DNA of 64,000 nucleotides from Spirodela intermedia. Its lineage: Eukaryota; Streptophyta; Magnoliopsida; Alismatales; Araceae. Every line of letters begins with the position of its first letter. Within the stretch, counting starts at the first letter, position 1. The stretch is taken from assembly GCA_902729315.2 (NCBI GenBank), contig LR746264.1, forward strand, positions 8,835,878 to 8,899,877, in the 5' to 3' direction. A program made the translations under genes and the position numbers. Shown here piece after piece: positions 22,801-36,700 of the stretch. The notes below the pieces were generated by a model. The model made no database searches and had not been told where the DNA came from. It worked only from the letters and a program-made list of their open reading frames with translations.

Positions 22801-25257
22801 ACAATTGATTTGGCTACATCTTCTACGTTCCAATGAAAGTTTCCTAAAGAAGAAAAGGATTCAAACACCCTTAGCAGTCTCAATCGTGCTATCCTTGAGT
22901 TCACACTTTCTTAAACCATATTAAAGATAAAAATAAGGAAAGAAATCACGAACTGCCATTAATATACAGTTACAGAAAAAAATGTAAAAGTAAAATAATA
23001 ACTTCGTGGACCAAGAGAATAATATTCATGTAGAAAGAGAATTTTTAGATGATAAAAGATGTCCGAGATAAATGAAGAATCGGAAATTTAAATCCTAGTA
23101 AAAAGTTCTTAAGGTACTTCTTCCCGAATAGGTATTAAACAGATAAACAGTAAAAAGATCTGCTCATGTCGTGTGTATCCCTAGTGGAAAATGTCCGTCC
23201 TAGTCAACTAATGACCAATGTAACAGCAGAATATGATTCTCAATGTCCAACTTTACAAGAGAGCTGCATATTAAAGATCCTACAATGTTTACGAAATATA
23301 CAAAGTCCATTTCACTTGAACATTACTGTTGATGAATGTTTTCATACAACGACCCTACCTCTGAAAGGTAGCTATATTCATTCACAAGTTATTCTTTCAT
23401 TGGAAAATCTCGAAAAACAAATTATTATCTGACAGACTTTCTTATATTTTTATCTATCCCGATTTTCCAGCCGCATTAGCTCCATCAACCAAGTTGCAAT
23501 CATCTTTAATGAAAACTTTACCCATGTAAAACTTATTTAGCTAGAAAGCTAGATTGCGGATTGTCTTCTGCACAACAGAATAGATGAAGAATATAAATAA
23601 AATTTCCTTAAAACCCCCAGAACACTATAAGTTTTCGTGATGTTGCAAAAGAAAAAAGAAAGAATCAAAGGGTCACGAGCTTTCAGCTTTCGGAAACAGT
23701 AAAATATTTTCGCAATCAATGGAGCAAATCCCCCTTGACAAAGGGGGCTTCACAAACCTCAGGATGATATCATCACCGAGTCAAAGGCATATGGTAAAAA
23801 TGAAGAATAAAGAGGATCTACTCACATATACCAAAATTTGACCAATATTACATGACCAGATATCAACTTGGCGAGCATCCTTTAGGTGAGGCCAACTTTG
23901 AGCAAGGATTAATTGCACAAGTGATTTGTCATAATATTCCAGAGATACTTATCATGTAGACGGACCTACTAGACATGGATATTCAGTAGTGAATTAAGGC
24001 ATTTGTGATATAAGACAAGGTTTTTTATTGAGGGAGATATGCTCAGAACTTCATCTCATACTGACCCTCAACGAGCCAGAGCATAATGTGCTGATCACTC
24101 ATTTAAAAATCATAGAAAATTTATTTGTTTTCTAGACCATCCAGAAATTCGAGATATATTAAAAAAGAGAGTACCAGAAGCTGCCGCTCCACAGACCACT
24201 CCCCAAACTAATGGCGCCCAAGTCACTGGCTTTGTGAGTTGAAGACGGATCTTCCATTTATTCTGCATAGTAAAAACATAATCTCCCATTTATTTATTGT
24301 TGCTGCAAAAAAAGTTCAAACTATGAATTTTTTAAAGGGAAGACAGAGCACACATTAGCAAAGGAAAAGAAATAAAATCAGATCATGAAGCTATGAAACC
24401 CTGTTTCAAATAAAAAACGGAAAATAGATATTTCAACCAAGCGCTTGTTATTGTGTACCAGGAATCAGAGGATACCTCAAGAGACGAAAAAACAATAGAA
24501 TGGTGTCTAAATGAACGCTTTAGTGCCTTCACAGTTATGGATCCTATAATTTCAAAATTAGCTAAGAGACGAAAAGAATGGAGTGGAGGTGATCAACCAA
24601 GTCAAACAGGGAAGATGGACGTCAGGCATTTGACCTACACATCCCCACCTGCCTAATGTCAATGGACGCATCACCCAAGAACCGATGGATAGCAATAAGT
24701 CGTGAAGTAGTTTCCCCTTCGGAGCACAGGCTTTGGAATCAGAAAGAATGTGTTCTAAGGTAAAAATGATACCGTCTCTTTGGATGCGCCCTTTATGCCC
24801 AGGAGTTGGTTGATGCTGGAGCCCTCCGCCGGCGCCTTATCTGGAGCTGTTGGTTTTACTGCACACAAACTCAACTCTAGTGAATAAAATACAGCTGACA
24901 GACGACGAAAAGACATCTTGCGCAATAAAGTATCCTAATTACAAGGCTAAGACAATAAAGGATCGCAAAAACCAGACGTTCCGCCGTCGCTGAAAAGAAA
25001 CGGAATGAAATGAGACCTTCGTTGGTGTCAGTTTCAGCAGCCCGGACAGCGAATCTCCTTCCTGAAGCCAAATTAACATCCAGATAATAACTAAACTAAA
25101 ATTTGCAAGTGAAGCAAGGAATGCGGGGATCCCCGAGTCGGGGTCACTCACTGGCGAAAGTAACAGAAGAGGTGGAGGAAAGCCTGGGGAAGCGGCAGCA
25201 GGAGGGGTTCCGGCATGACGCTGCGACGGAAGAAGCGGCGTAGAGCACAGAAGCCAT
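19539..25257 (-). CDS. CHLG: Chlorophyll synthase, plastid
   Basis: This is a UbiA-type prenyltransferase that attaches phytyl or geranylgeranyl diphosphate to chlorophyllide, the last step of chlorophyll synthesis, in thylakoid membranes. Fifteen exons join in phase to 372 residues: 25152-25257, 25017-25061, 24773-24858, 24175-24262, 22758-22843, 22584-22670, 22163-22228, 21979-22062, 21828-21889, 21555-21630, 21400-21462, 21237-21318, 19849-19925, 19691-19738 and 19539-19601. A Ser/Ala-rich transit peptide begins MASVLYAASSVAASC and leads into RRFAVRAAETDTNE. The two prenyl-diphosphate sites are NDWYDREID (140-148) and NDFKSIEGD (269-277). Hydrophobic helices fill the rest, and the C terminus LGLLVTALATSH is conserved. 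The ATG at 25257 is the one that reads in phase into exon 2. Exon 1 is in a different frame from the longest local ORF. Intron 4 (1.3 kb) and intron 12 (1.3 kb) are the longest. Identity is near certain. Confidence 0.97.
19786..19829. repeat. (AG)22 microsatellite in chlorophyll synthase intron 13
   Basis: It occupies 44 nt of a 110-nt intron (19739-19848). On the sense strand it reads as CT and starts about 20 nt after the 5' splice site. Confidence 0.97.
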
Positions 25258-26534
25258 TCCACCGCGAACGAGGGATTCAGACTGCTCCTGCCCGTCCAAC
25301 AGGATCGGGGATCTTCGGGCCACGGGAGCTCGAGAGTGAGAGCGAGCTGCCTTCGTAGTTCAGCGGCAACGAGACGGATAACCTGTTCATCTAGTGTATG
25401 TTTGGATTCTGTTCGGATACCCCCTCGGGGCACCGTGTCTTCATATGTCCCGCAATTTTGATGGCGGATTCACCGAGAAACAGAACTGCGGTCTAAATTA
25501 TGGGGCTCGGATCCGAAGAGACAAAAAAACCGATAATGTTTGAGCGGGTCTAGAGTCGGGCCCAACCTGCCCCAATTCGGATTCTAGTTTAAAAATCGGA
25601 CTGGGCTAGCCCTGGAAAGAGACCCACAATACAGACCCAGGCCCCGGAAGACCCTGCATATGAGGCCCATTTGGGGCATCTTAGAAGTGTTCGGGCCCAA
25701 TATTTAAGCCCAAATCCCATAAAATCGTCACCAAACCAGGCATGACCTTCACAAAGTGGGCTGGCCCATGTCTTCCAGTCCCTGATGGGCTACCGTTATT
25801 TAGTCCACAAAGGAGATATAACAGAGTGGAACAGCTGAGCCATGTCACTAATGAAGACCTGACCACCCGGGGAGTTGATCCTAGTCACCAGCCTTTTAAG
25901 GCAATTATCTTCGCTATAATCATTTATTATTATTTTTATAGCGAATAATCATTAATGGCCCTGATCAAAGTCACGTGAGTGAGAAATTAAAGCCCCATAC
26001 ATGTAATTATCATTAAAGGGAGCGTGGCCATCTAGCGAGTGTTAGTGACCATCCCAATAAATCTTAAAAAAAGGGTATTTATAGTGAATCATATAGATCA
26101 TAAAGTCAACCCCAGCTACTTTGTAGCATAACTATTGGAGAACGGGTCGTTTTTCCAAGTTATAGTTTAGGTGGGTTGTTCTTGAAGTCATTTGAAGATG
26201 AAGCTTTTAATATTTCAACCCACTTTGGACATCACAAAGTCAACGTTTGCACCTAAACATGGCATGGATTTTTCAAACCAAGTTCGTCATGCAACTCTGG
26301 CTATAGGAGTTTGGTGACGCTGAGATAAATCAGTTGACTCTCCCGCTATAGCTTGGTGCTTTAATTTGTGTGTTTATTGCATAATTAAAAAATAAAATAA
26401 AAAAGTGTAGAGTTAGGGACGTGCAGTGGTTCTCCCATTAAAGAACGTCAGCCTCAAAAGAAGATCAAATCTTGAATGAATATCGTAAACTGTTTCTGGG
26501 TTGGCTCGCTAACAGCTCTCCCCCATGCTCCCTC

Positions 26535-26583
<49 letters not shown>

Positions 26584-27875
26584 TTCTCAAATGTATATAA
26601 AAAAAGGGAGCTTAAGTCCATTTTTGGAGAAGATCAGGTCCGAACAACGTGCCCCAGGTGAGGTGGGTCAGCTACTCGGGATTCAACTCGCCCTGTTGAC
26701 TCCCCGGAGTCATATGCCGTGTAATTTTCTGAATTCCGAAGAAGATACGTGAATCTCGAGATGGAAAACAAAAACTATTTTTCTTGATTTCATGGGTTGA
26801 GCTTTTTCTCATCTCTGATTCCCTGTCCACCCTGTAGGCTCCTCATTCCCGCGACGGCCTGCCACCGCGGCAGGCGGGCGTTGCCGTCGCTTGAAGAGAA
26901 GATACTAAGACCCGGCGGGCGGGTGGAAGCTCGGCTCAATCGGCGGGGCCACTTCCCAATTCTCAGTACTGCCTTAACTGTCGTCTCTTCTCCGCCATCA
27001 GTGGCGCATAATTCCCTCCACGGTAGCCCTCCGGGCTGATAGCGACCGTGGACGGACTGCCGGTTTGGTCCGCCGTCGCTCTCGACCGCCGTGGCGAAGG
27101 GCCCCCGAAATCATTTGCTTCTCCGGCCGGGGAGCAACAGGGCGTCGGAGATTGCTCGAGGTCTCGGATCGATCCCTCTAATCACCTCTAATACTTATAT
27201 GGAGATTATAAATTGCGAAGTCAACGCAAATCTGCGAGCAGTAATCGAGAGGACGGAACCCGCTGGCCGACCTTCCGCTGTATTCTAATGGTGAAATTCT
27301 GAGCTCGTAATGGATCTCATGATATGCGGAATTAGACTACGAGGATCATTACAAAAGCTGTGAGCTTTAAAGCTCAAGGCTGTTGCCGGCATACTATTGG
27401 GAAGGAGGAGAGAATCTCGAACGCCGCCACCGTCGGCTAAGAAAGACGTAGCCCCGAGCTCATGGCCCTTGGGAGGAGGCGCCAGGGTGGCCGCCGGCGC
27501 CTTCGCTCAGCTCCTGCGCCGCCACCGACATAGAAGTTCTACTTGGCTCATCGGGGGGGTATACCTTGTCCGAACAAAACCAGCGGTCGCCGAGTGGCGG
27601 CTGTTCCAGAGATCGACTTCTCTTCTCGTTCGCACACGTCAATCGCCTTCACCTGATCCCGTCTCCTTCTTACAAGCACCTTCCTTCTCCGCGGGCGGCG
27701 TCAAGAAAGGAATTGAAAAGCGGGGAGGAGGAAGACCGCGTGGGCCGGGGGAGTAGATTGACGAGGAAGCGCCACCCCACTACGCCACCGTGGGAGAAAA
27801 CCAGGTCTCACCTACCTCCATATATTATCATCGCCCTGCACTGTCGCCCACCCCCGTCTGGCTGTCGGCTCCGTT
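25258..27875. promoter_or_regulatory. Divergent region between chlorophyll synthase and the TBL gene
   Basis: This 2.6-kb intergenic stretch is flanked by two outward-facing genes. Near chlorophyll synthase (25540-25720) there are repeated GGCCCA/GGGCCC motifs. The centre (25900-26480) is AT-rich and featureless, and a (TC)22 run lies at 26538-26581. The right part (26800-27800) is GC-rich with several overlapping frames of 60-120 codons that match nothing I know and are best treated as noise. A TATA-like CATATATTA at 27819-27827 lies about 50 bp before the TBL start codon. Confidence 0.5.
26538..26581. repeat. (TC)22 microsatellite, intergenic
   Basis: A perfect dinucleotide run between two divergent genes, about 1.3 kb from either start codon. 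Confidence 0.97.
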
Positions 27876-28392
27876 ATGTATCCTCTCCGCCGGAAGGCTC
27901 CCCTATCGCCGTCGGACTCCTCCATGAAGCACCATAGCGGCCGGAAGGGCGGCAACCTATCCGTTGCGGCCGTCGTGGTCTCAGTGGTCATCTTTGTGGC
28001 ATTCATCTACGGCGGGGACATCACTTCCACTGCGAAATTCTCCTTCGCCAGATCCAGATCCTTCCCTGAGATCGACAACCACCGTGATTCCTCTCCGGAG
28101 GCCCTAGAGAAGACTCCGCCGGCCTTGGAGGAGGCCGGTGAGGAGCAGCTTGACGCCGCAGTTGACGACGACAGCGAACTCGACGATGTGGCCGGCGTGC
28201 CCGACTCTTGCGACATATTCACGGGCAGCTGGGTTTTCGATGAGGAGACGCGCCCGCTGTACAGGGAGGAGAAGTGCGGATTCCTGACGGAGCAGGTTAC
28301 CTGCATGCGGAACGGCCGGCTCGACGACGGCTACCAGAAGTGGCGATGGCAGCCCCAGGACTGCTCCCTGCCCAGGTAATAACTCCCTCCCT

Positions 28393-28441
<49 letters not shown>

Positions 28442-29676
28442 CTCTAACTGGGAATATGGGGATGGGGGGAAGGTTCAAGGCGAGGGTGCTGCTGGAGAGG
28501 CTGAGAGGGAAGCGCCTCATGTTCGTGGGCGACTCGCTGAACAGGAACCAGTGGGAATCCATGATCTGCCTCGTCCAGTCCGCCGCGCCCCCCGGGCGCA
28601 AGTCCCTCAGCAAGGAGGGCTCCCTCTCCATCTTCCGGATCGAGGTACTCGCCGCCGTCGCAGACCCTCTCGACCTCGGCCTCTCCGAGGCCTGACGCAA
28701 AGATGAAAACCCGCTTCTGTCCGCAGGATTACAATGCGACGGTGGAGTTCTACTGGGCGCCTTTCCTCGTGGAGTCAAACTCCGACGACCCGAGGATGCA
28801 CAGTGTTCCCGACCGCATCATCATGCCGGAGTCGATCGCCAAGCACGCCCAGCACTGGACCGGCGCCGACTACCTCATCTTCAACACCTACATTTGGTGG
28901 ATGAACAAGGCCACCATGAAAGTCCTGTGGGTCACCTCTCTCTCCTCTCTCTCTCTCTCTCTTTCTCTCTGTGGATCCCTCGATCTGTGGGATCGGATTG
29001 TCATGTCGCGCTTCCCCGTGGACCAGGCGGGGATCTTTTGACGGAGGCTCTACGGAGGTGGAAGAGATAGAGCGGGTCGCCGCCTACGAGAGGGTGCTGA
29101 GGACGTGGGCCAATTGGGTGGACGAGAACGTGGACCCCCACCGTACCTCGGTGTTCTTCATGAGCATGTCTCCTCTACACCTCAAGTAATTATTCTGACT
29201 CTCACCTCAGACTTCCATTATTCCTTCCCACCCTCCTCCTCTCTCCCTGAACTCGGGTTTCTGTAAACCTCAGGAGCTTGGACTGGAACAACCCGGAGGG
29301 GATCAAGTGTGCCAAGGAGACGACGCCGGTGCTGAACACGACGGCGCAGCTGAACGTGGGGACGGACCGGCGACTGTTCGCCCTGGCGGCGGCGGCCACT
29401 GGCGGCGCGAGGGTGCCCATCTCGTTCCTGAATATCACGACGCTGTCCGAGTACCGCAAGGATGCGCACACTTCGGTGGACACCCTCCGGCAGGGGAAGC
29501 TCCTCACGCCGGAGCAGAAGGCCGATCCGCAGGTCTACGCAGACTGCATCCACTGGTGCCTGCCGGGGCTCCCAGACACCTGGAACGAGCTCCTCTACGC
29601 CCTCATCATCCACCGACCTCCCCCCGCAGATGTGAAGGCTCCGCAGTTGCCTCCGCACGTGGCCACCGACGATTGA
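27876..29676 (+). CDS. TBL: TBL29/ESK1-like xylan O-acetyltransferase
   Basis: This is a Golgi type II membrane protein of the trichome birefringence-like family (PMR5N plus DUF231/PC-esterase), which adds O-acetyl groups to xylan. Five exons, 27876-28375, 28473-28644, 28727-28926, 29027-29185 and 29274-29676, give 477 residues. After a basic N terminus, a single membrane anchor (about residues 30-48, [18 protein letters not shown]) is followed by an acidic, variable stem. Next come the cysteine-rich PMR5N block ([26 protein letters not shown]), the GDS motif [10 protein letters not shown] (Ser 188) and the DxxH motif DCIHWCLPG (Asp 434, His 437), so the catalytic triad is complete. [13 protein letters not shown] and [12 protein letters not shown] place it in the TBL28-31/ESK1 clade. 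All introns are about 80-100 nt, and two of them contain long CT tracts. The clade assignment is from recalled family patterns and is likely rather than certain. Confidence 0.93.
28397..28438. repeat. (TC)21 microsatellite in TBL intron 1
   Basis: It fills 42 of 97 nt of the intron (28376-28472) and starts 21 nt after the donor. The branch and acceptor region downstream is purine-rich (GGGGATGGGGGGAAG), which is unusual before a 3' splice site. Confidence 0.97.
28935..28970. repeat. CT-rich tract in TBL intron 3
   Basis: An imperfect CT run of 36 nt starting 8 nt after the 5' splice site of a 100-nt intron (28927-29026). Confidence 0.95.
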
Positions 29677-30409
29677 CCTCTTCCAGCCGCCCTTTTGATT
29701 GCGTCTCCAGATTTTTTTTCTTCCTCCGCGGGAGCGAAAGGGGGAGGGAGATTGACTCAAAATTGTGGGAAGTCTCCGTCATGTTCTACCCTTTAAACTT
29801 CGTTTGGCGAACGAAAGAAGAGTCAACCCGCTGACTGCCATCGAGCGCTCGACATGCTCCCGTGCCCTCCACACGTGCGCATCGGACGGCGGATACTGCA
29901 GATGGCAACGTGGCTGCACCGGTGAGATGCAGTGAATCGAACTACTCCACGCGTCCAGATAGGAGCCGTCGGGGACCGTTCAACTGCCTCCACTCTTCTT
30001 CCGAACCCATCAGACAACAGACGCCTGTGTTGACTCTTCTTGTGAAGAAGGCCTAAGTTGACTTAAAATTGACAACTGATCACAGCCGATCTTGGCATTT
30101 AACAATTACGCGGAGGAACCGTCCATCCAGTCGACATCCCTCAGAAAGTAAACGCAAGTCACGAAAATGGCACAAATAGGAAGTAATTAACCACCCAGTC
30201 ATTCCAGAGAGAGAAAAAATTCCCTTCTGGGCAAGAGGGGAAGTCAACCCGGGGCTTGGAGCACAAAAAAAGGAAGAAAAACCCATGTAATTATCCGTAT
30301 CAAGTCAACATCTAAACCCTAACTTGATCACTGACAGTTCATCCTCTTGAGTTGGTCTTCTGATCGTTAGTTGCAGGTCCCGTGACTGGTTATTTTCCAT
30401 TTTCTCGCT
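29677..30409. other. Convergent 3' region between TBL and APC1
   Basis: About 730 bp between two converging genes. It contains many TTGAC/GTCAA cores (for example at 29821, 30033, 30057, 30242 and 30303) but, lying between 3' ends, these are unlikely to be promoter elements. No coding potential is visible. Confidence 0.6.
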
Positions 30410-33400
30410 CTAAGAGGACAACATCTTGTGAATCTCAGAAAGAGCGCTAGTTCGGGTTCTTGGCAGTAGCATGGACAGGAGAGGGACAGCCGACGACCTC
30501 ATAGTCTCGGGCTTGACTTTGACCAGAGCTGACTTCACAAGGTGTGGATGGGGGATTCCGAACCACTGAAGGTACCATGAAAGGAGGATGGCGGCCGTCT
30601 TATCTCCCTGTTCATGCGGCCACTTGCCTCCCAAATAGCCAACAAGGTTGACTCTGAGCTCACGAGAAAAATTTAGCATCTCCTCAACACGCCTCCCAAG
30701 CGATTCGATGAACGTCGGTTGCATGATCGCCCCTCTCGGGCTGGTCAGTCTGCCTCGAACGAAAGCATCGTTATATGCAATAGCGATCTGCAGGAAGTAA
30801 AGGAAGAACAAAACAGGAGCTCAAAGGGCTTCCCTGGGTGATACTTGTAAAAGAGAGAAGGTTGCTCATTCAACTACGTGAAATAATTTAATATCTCATA
30901 TAGTGACTCTATAATTCAAGAAAAGCAGCCATGGAATCATGATGTAGTTCAGAGCTGGCTGTGGATCATGTGAGCTAGGAGGAGCCAAACAATTGGAAAT
31001 GCTGATGAAATAACTCAGAAAACATAGTCCAATCGCTAATCATGATGGACTACAAGGGTAGAACTTGCAGTCATTCAATCCTGACAACACAATTTCTCAA
31101 CTAGATTCGACTAAGAACTCATGTGATTTGACTCAGACTCTCCGATCTACGCACTCCTGATCAACACGGAATCGACCGAACCAGAGACTGAAAGACATTC
31201 AAAGAGACACTAACGATTTTGAATGGGTTTTCTCAATAATCCCTGCAAACTGAAACTGAGTCGTTCAAAGTGAAAATCGAGCTGGTATCGTCTTCTTGGA
31301 TGCCCGGTACAATTGATACAAAAAAGCCCAACACAATTTTCCTATGTTTTTATGAAATCAATAGCTTCAAAAAACTGAGCAATATCACCTAATCTGTCAA
31401 AGGATACAAGCCACAAGATCAGTCGATTCTCGTCGTCCACCAAACCATGATCTGGAGCTACAAGAATGCTGCTCACTCTCTACTCTCTCTGAGGAGGTTT
31501 TCCTCTAATGACCCTTCCTTGGGCCATGCATAGAGTGCGAATTATCAGTCTCTGATGCTCAAAAGATTTTAACTGCTTGACCGTTGAATATCCAGCGTAT
31601 TTTCTGGGACATTATTTACAATGAATGTACCTAAAAAAAGCATTTTTTTCTCACTCCCTCACTACCCACATTAGAGAAAAAAAACCTATACTAGAGAAAG
31701 ATAAGAAAAGGGACGGAGAAGGTCTGAAAATCAGATGCTAGTGCTGCGACAGTTTAGAAAAAAAAAAAAGGGTAGCTGGCTCTAACAACCACACGATATT
31801 GCTCTCATAACCAACAATTCTTTCTGTCTAGGGATCTGCAATCGAGGGACACATACTGTATTAGCATTCCCTTGTCAATTTCCAAATCAGACCCTCTATG
31901 TAGTTTATCTATTAAGTTTGACTACAGACACACTGGGGAGTTCGCACACAGCATGCCAAATGATTGTTATAATGCCCTAGATTGACAACTGGGGACGTAC
32001 AAAAATGGCTTTAAATGGTCAGTCTAGGCGTCTGAGAAAGTGGCTTCAGGATCAAGGCCTTTCTTTTATAGCACTCTCAACCACCCGCTACCCATTTCAG
32101 AAAAGCTTTCTCGAGCACACACTCTTTCCGTTTTTGTTTTGCTTCTGGGTAGTCGGTACAACGACAATCAGAAGAAAAAAGATATTCAAATGCATACCTT
32201 TAGGCTGGAAAGAAAAATTGAATCGTTGAAGTGCAGGTAGCCAAACTTCACTTGTTCCCACATAGACCCGATGAAGATGTAAAATGAGAGATAAACCTGT
32301 AGGAGCCATATTACTATCATGTAATGACCAATAAAACTTTTAAAAGAAGTGGTTGGAACAGCATATGATAACAAGATGACAGAAGTGGGTCCCTAGCCAA
32401 AGACAATCTGTCATTTAGATTGACATATCTCTCGAACATGCTTTATATTGCAATGGAAAAAAATTGGAATGTGACTTAGCATTCTCTTAGCAACGAAGAT
32501 CATGGAAATTCTATTAAAAAACACTTTCATCGTTACCTTAATTGTCACGCTTATCTAGCCTCTATGCTGTAAGAAATACAGTAAATAATAATATAAACCA
32601 GTACTAACCTGTAACAAAGCTGGTCTATCCTTGCTAACACATTCTAATAGGACTTGTGAGCAAAAGTCCTGGAAATCAGCATCAGATCTGAAAAGTACAG
32701 ATTTATGTGGATGTTATTTAAATGGTACAGTTGATCTGCAATTCGCAAACTAAGGTGAATTTTGATTCATCTTCAACAGAATAGTTGATCATAAAAATCA
32801 GTCGTCAACCCGAAACAAAATGAGCCTAAATCTTGGTCAATGAAATCATGCACACACGGAGAAGCCAGTATAAACTTTGGAGAAAGAAACAAAGGTAAAC
32901 TCGTAATATCAATATGGTTTTATGGTAACCGTGCAATTATTCGCATCAAGGTTCACCTCCTTAACTTGGGAGTTCTCAATTGCCCAACAAAGTTGGGCTA
33001 ACACCACTTCCCAGAAAGAATCTGATACTCAGGTGTGACATTCAAAATAAATATGATGTGATCATCCAAATAACAATTTCCAGTTCGAACAGATGAAAAA
33101 AAAGGAGGGTCAATTAAACTGCCATACAAGGTTCAGCCACAGAAAAATTAGTGCAAAAGGATTGTAAGTTAAGTGATCCTAAGATACGTGTGATGAAGCA
33201 CAGTTCAAAGTGTAGCCAGACGTTAAATTTATCCACATGGAAACTGGGTGACCCACTTCGCCTTATTCAAATCCCCATTATTCAATGTTGCGTTCCAGCT
33301 CTGCATTGGTCCTCTGCGTATGCGTCAAAATTTTCCCGATGTATTGGAGCAAACCAAACTAAATTAGTTATCCTAATTCGTAATCTAGATATCTCTAGGA

Positions 33401-33680
33401 CCCAGGGCTCCACCTGGTCCAGATTGAAGCTCATGGCTGTTAAAGTGTGTGAAAGTATTCCAAGACATTGGATACGGCCGGTCAAGTCCAAAATCTAGAT
33501 CGATAGGCCCCGTCAATCTTGGTTTCAGATTTATGTTTCTTTTGACGCTCATTTTATGTGACTGCAGATCAATTTCTATTAAAACTAATGTTAAACCGTT
33601 GAACAAAACGTATAATAGTGAAGACAATGATGTGGATTGCTAGGATGTGCTTACTCATCTTTTACAATTGCATCGCATTA

Positions 33681-33717
<37 letters not shown>

Positions 33718-36700
33718 CAAAGTACCGGTAGAGAAGAATTGAATATACATGAACAACATATCAATTATCAATAGATGTCTCAAAGGGAACATTAAAGATC
33801 TTCAAACTCTAGAAGGGAATGAGTGAATGGGTCTTGCCTAGTATTCCAGGTAGAGTCACAGCAAAATTGTGCAAAAGCAATTAAGCTTGGATCAGCAGAA
33901 AATGTACCAACCAACTGATCGACCTTAAATTCAGTGGGTTTACTGCCATCACATACAGTTCCATCTGGACTGCTCTGGCATGGTACAGCAGAAACCTGCA
34001 CAGAAAATTTAAAATTGATGTCTTCAGAATAAAATTTCCGTGAAAGTTGAAAGGAGAAGAAAATAAAATATCCAGATAGAGATAACCTTGTGTATTGCCC
34101 GTGATAACAAAGATTGACACCCAGTAGGATCATCGACGTATGAACAAACTCCAACCTTCCGTTTTATATAAAGAATGCCTCCACTAAATGGATTGTTTCT
34201 TTCAAATGATCTCCACCATGGCTTCTCTATTCAATAAACGCTAAAATTAAGTAATCAATAAAAATAAGAAAAATGAATAGCCGTGAAAATATTTGTGATC
34301 CACTAAGAACCTTCAGGAGTAAGGTGTATCACTTGAGGCCAATATCTAGGACCACACACCCGAACAGTCTTCAGCTGCAACATAAAATAAAATAACAATA
34401 ATGGAAATTTCAATAAAATAAATGTCTCGGGATAAGGGTAGACAAGTAGATATCTAGCTTGGTGGAAAACAGCACAGTTAGACTCCGAAGGAATTATTGA
34501 GACGTGAAATAACTGAAAATATCATTTGGCGCCATCATGATGGCATCAGTGGGTATATCATAGCTAGGGAAAGCCACTAGTTGATACTATAGGCTGGCAT
34601 CGTATTCTATGGCACTAGATTTGGTCCTCGTGAAAGGAGTGAAAGTTTGTAACCTCAGTATGGTATGTTATGATCCAGAAGGTGCTTGCACCCACATGTG
34701 ACATCACTGATATAAGACGAACAAAGGGAATTATATAACTCACGTTTCGTGTTTTAACTTTCAACTTTTATACTTGCACCCACATGTGACTAAATATCCT
34801 AATGGCTTGGGTGCATTGAAAATACCTTCATGAATTGAGGCTGTGATAATAATCAATATCACATATACTTACAACAGCACGTTCTGGTAGAATGCAAGGC
34901 GTGACTTCGCATAAGCTAGTTTCAGCAAAGTTCTGGGTCTCGGCGACAGTGACTTCAAGAGGTGCATAAACTGGGAGACCAGTATCGACATCAACTGTTT
35001 GTACCCAACGAGATTCTGCGGCAATGGCATATAAATGTCTGAATGCCTACAACAAAAATATGCCACTATAAGCGATTTGCTTCAAAGAATAAAATTTCGC
35101 ACAGTTAGTAGGATGAGAAGGCTGGAAACCTGAAGATGGCAACGGTTGTCATTTGGCCCGGTAGGCAAACGTGGATACAAGGTAATCAACAGAGCAGCGA
35201 TGGCACTGTTTGCAGTGGAGAAAGTTTGCATGCCTCCTCCAAGAAACAGAAATCCAATGGATAAACTTACCTATAAAGAGAACATTGAAGGCAAACATTA
35301 TGACCAGAAAAAATAAATTTAAATGTCGTGAAAGACCAGAGCGAGTAAAAAAACATCATATATCCATTGAAGCAAAGCCATATTCTTTCCTAATACGATA
35401 AGCATAGCTATTCTTCATGCCATAATGATAACAAACCTTCTGAAATACTGCATCTTTTTAAGGAAAGTGATCATGGACATGAGTTATTCTATCAAGGAAA
35501 AACTTAAAAATATTTGCAAGAGCTAAAAAATTTGAAGCAAAAAGGGCACTTTGATACAAGTAAAACGCACTATACACTCCATTAAAATACGAAATCATTA
35601 TATAAGAAAAAAAATCAGTTTCAAGCAGGTGAACATGCTCAGATTATCTATATTCGTAATCTGCTGCGAGGCCTCCCCATCAAATTGTTTAGAGAAGATG
35701 GCATATCCCCTTTTACAGTTTCTTGATATTTTTATTTCTCCTATTTGACTTCTTTGCTCAAGTACTTACACACAGAGAGGACAAGCCTCTAATTCTCCGC
35801 ATTGTCTCTACTTGTGGCAAACTATCATAGCTTTCTCTTCCTTCTGACCTATATTCTATCAGATAAGGCTGCAGCGTCATCTGTACTTCTTGTGGGCAGT
35901 GTATGCCTCTTTGACTGCATCATAGGCTTACACACATTCTGATCATATCTGCGTTATCTTTTTTCTATACGTCCATAAATTGCTAGAAAAATATCCACAG
36001 GCTCTGTGAATTCCACGTCCACCTCCTCTCTCAAATTTCCTTTTTTAGAAGCCCAACCTCCACGATTTTTATGCATGCACAAGCCCATGCCATTTGCGAC
36101 TTTGCCGACAGACACTGCATATACCCAACGAAGGTTTCTAGAAGCAACGTTTGCACACAAATTCTTTGACTACATTATAGTTAAAGTTTCTTCATGGGAA
36201 CAAGCCGAAACGTCTATTCCTCGGACGAATGAAAAAAAGGAAAGCAAAAACAACCAAGTCTCATTATCAAATGCCCACAATAAAAATAAGAACTTACAGC
36301 CATCTGGATTCCATAGTTAACATGTCCATCCACAGACCCTCTGCTCCGAAGAAATCTCAACAACCTAAATGTTTGAAGATGTCCAGAACCTGCCATGACC
36401 TGTTCTCGGGGGTAAAATGATCATTGAATAACAGCCGAAATAGAGTCCTATTGAAGAACTATCAAAAAACTAAATAACAGAAGTCAAGAATACGAGAGAG
36501 AAGCTCATAATAATATTTGACAGTTTAGCACGATTTTGGCATTGAATACATAATATGTCAAGAGAGGAGAACAGATGCATACTGTATAGTTCTGCATCAT
36601 ATGCATTAAAAGTCAAAATATTCCCAAAATGAATAATACAGTGTGATGGAGCCTTCTTTCTCTAAGGCGTCCTAAGTAGGAAAAAGACATAACAATCTAA

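Noticed and set aside
24939-25433. 164-codon minus-strand frame covering the chlorophyll synthase 5' end
   Set aside because: Its frame differs from the real exon 1 (25152-25257). It reads through the exon 1 donor and does not give the conserved RRFAVRAAETDTN in phase.
27397-27756. 119-codon Arg/Pro-rich frame upstream of the TBL gene
   Set aside because: The composition is typical of translated GC-rich promoter sequence. It overlaps other frames and has no conserved motif.
29821-30310. Cluster of TTGAC/GTCAA cores between TBL and APC1
   Set aside because: It lies between two convergent 3' ends, so a promoter role is unlikely. It is kept as a measure of background W-box density.
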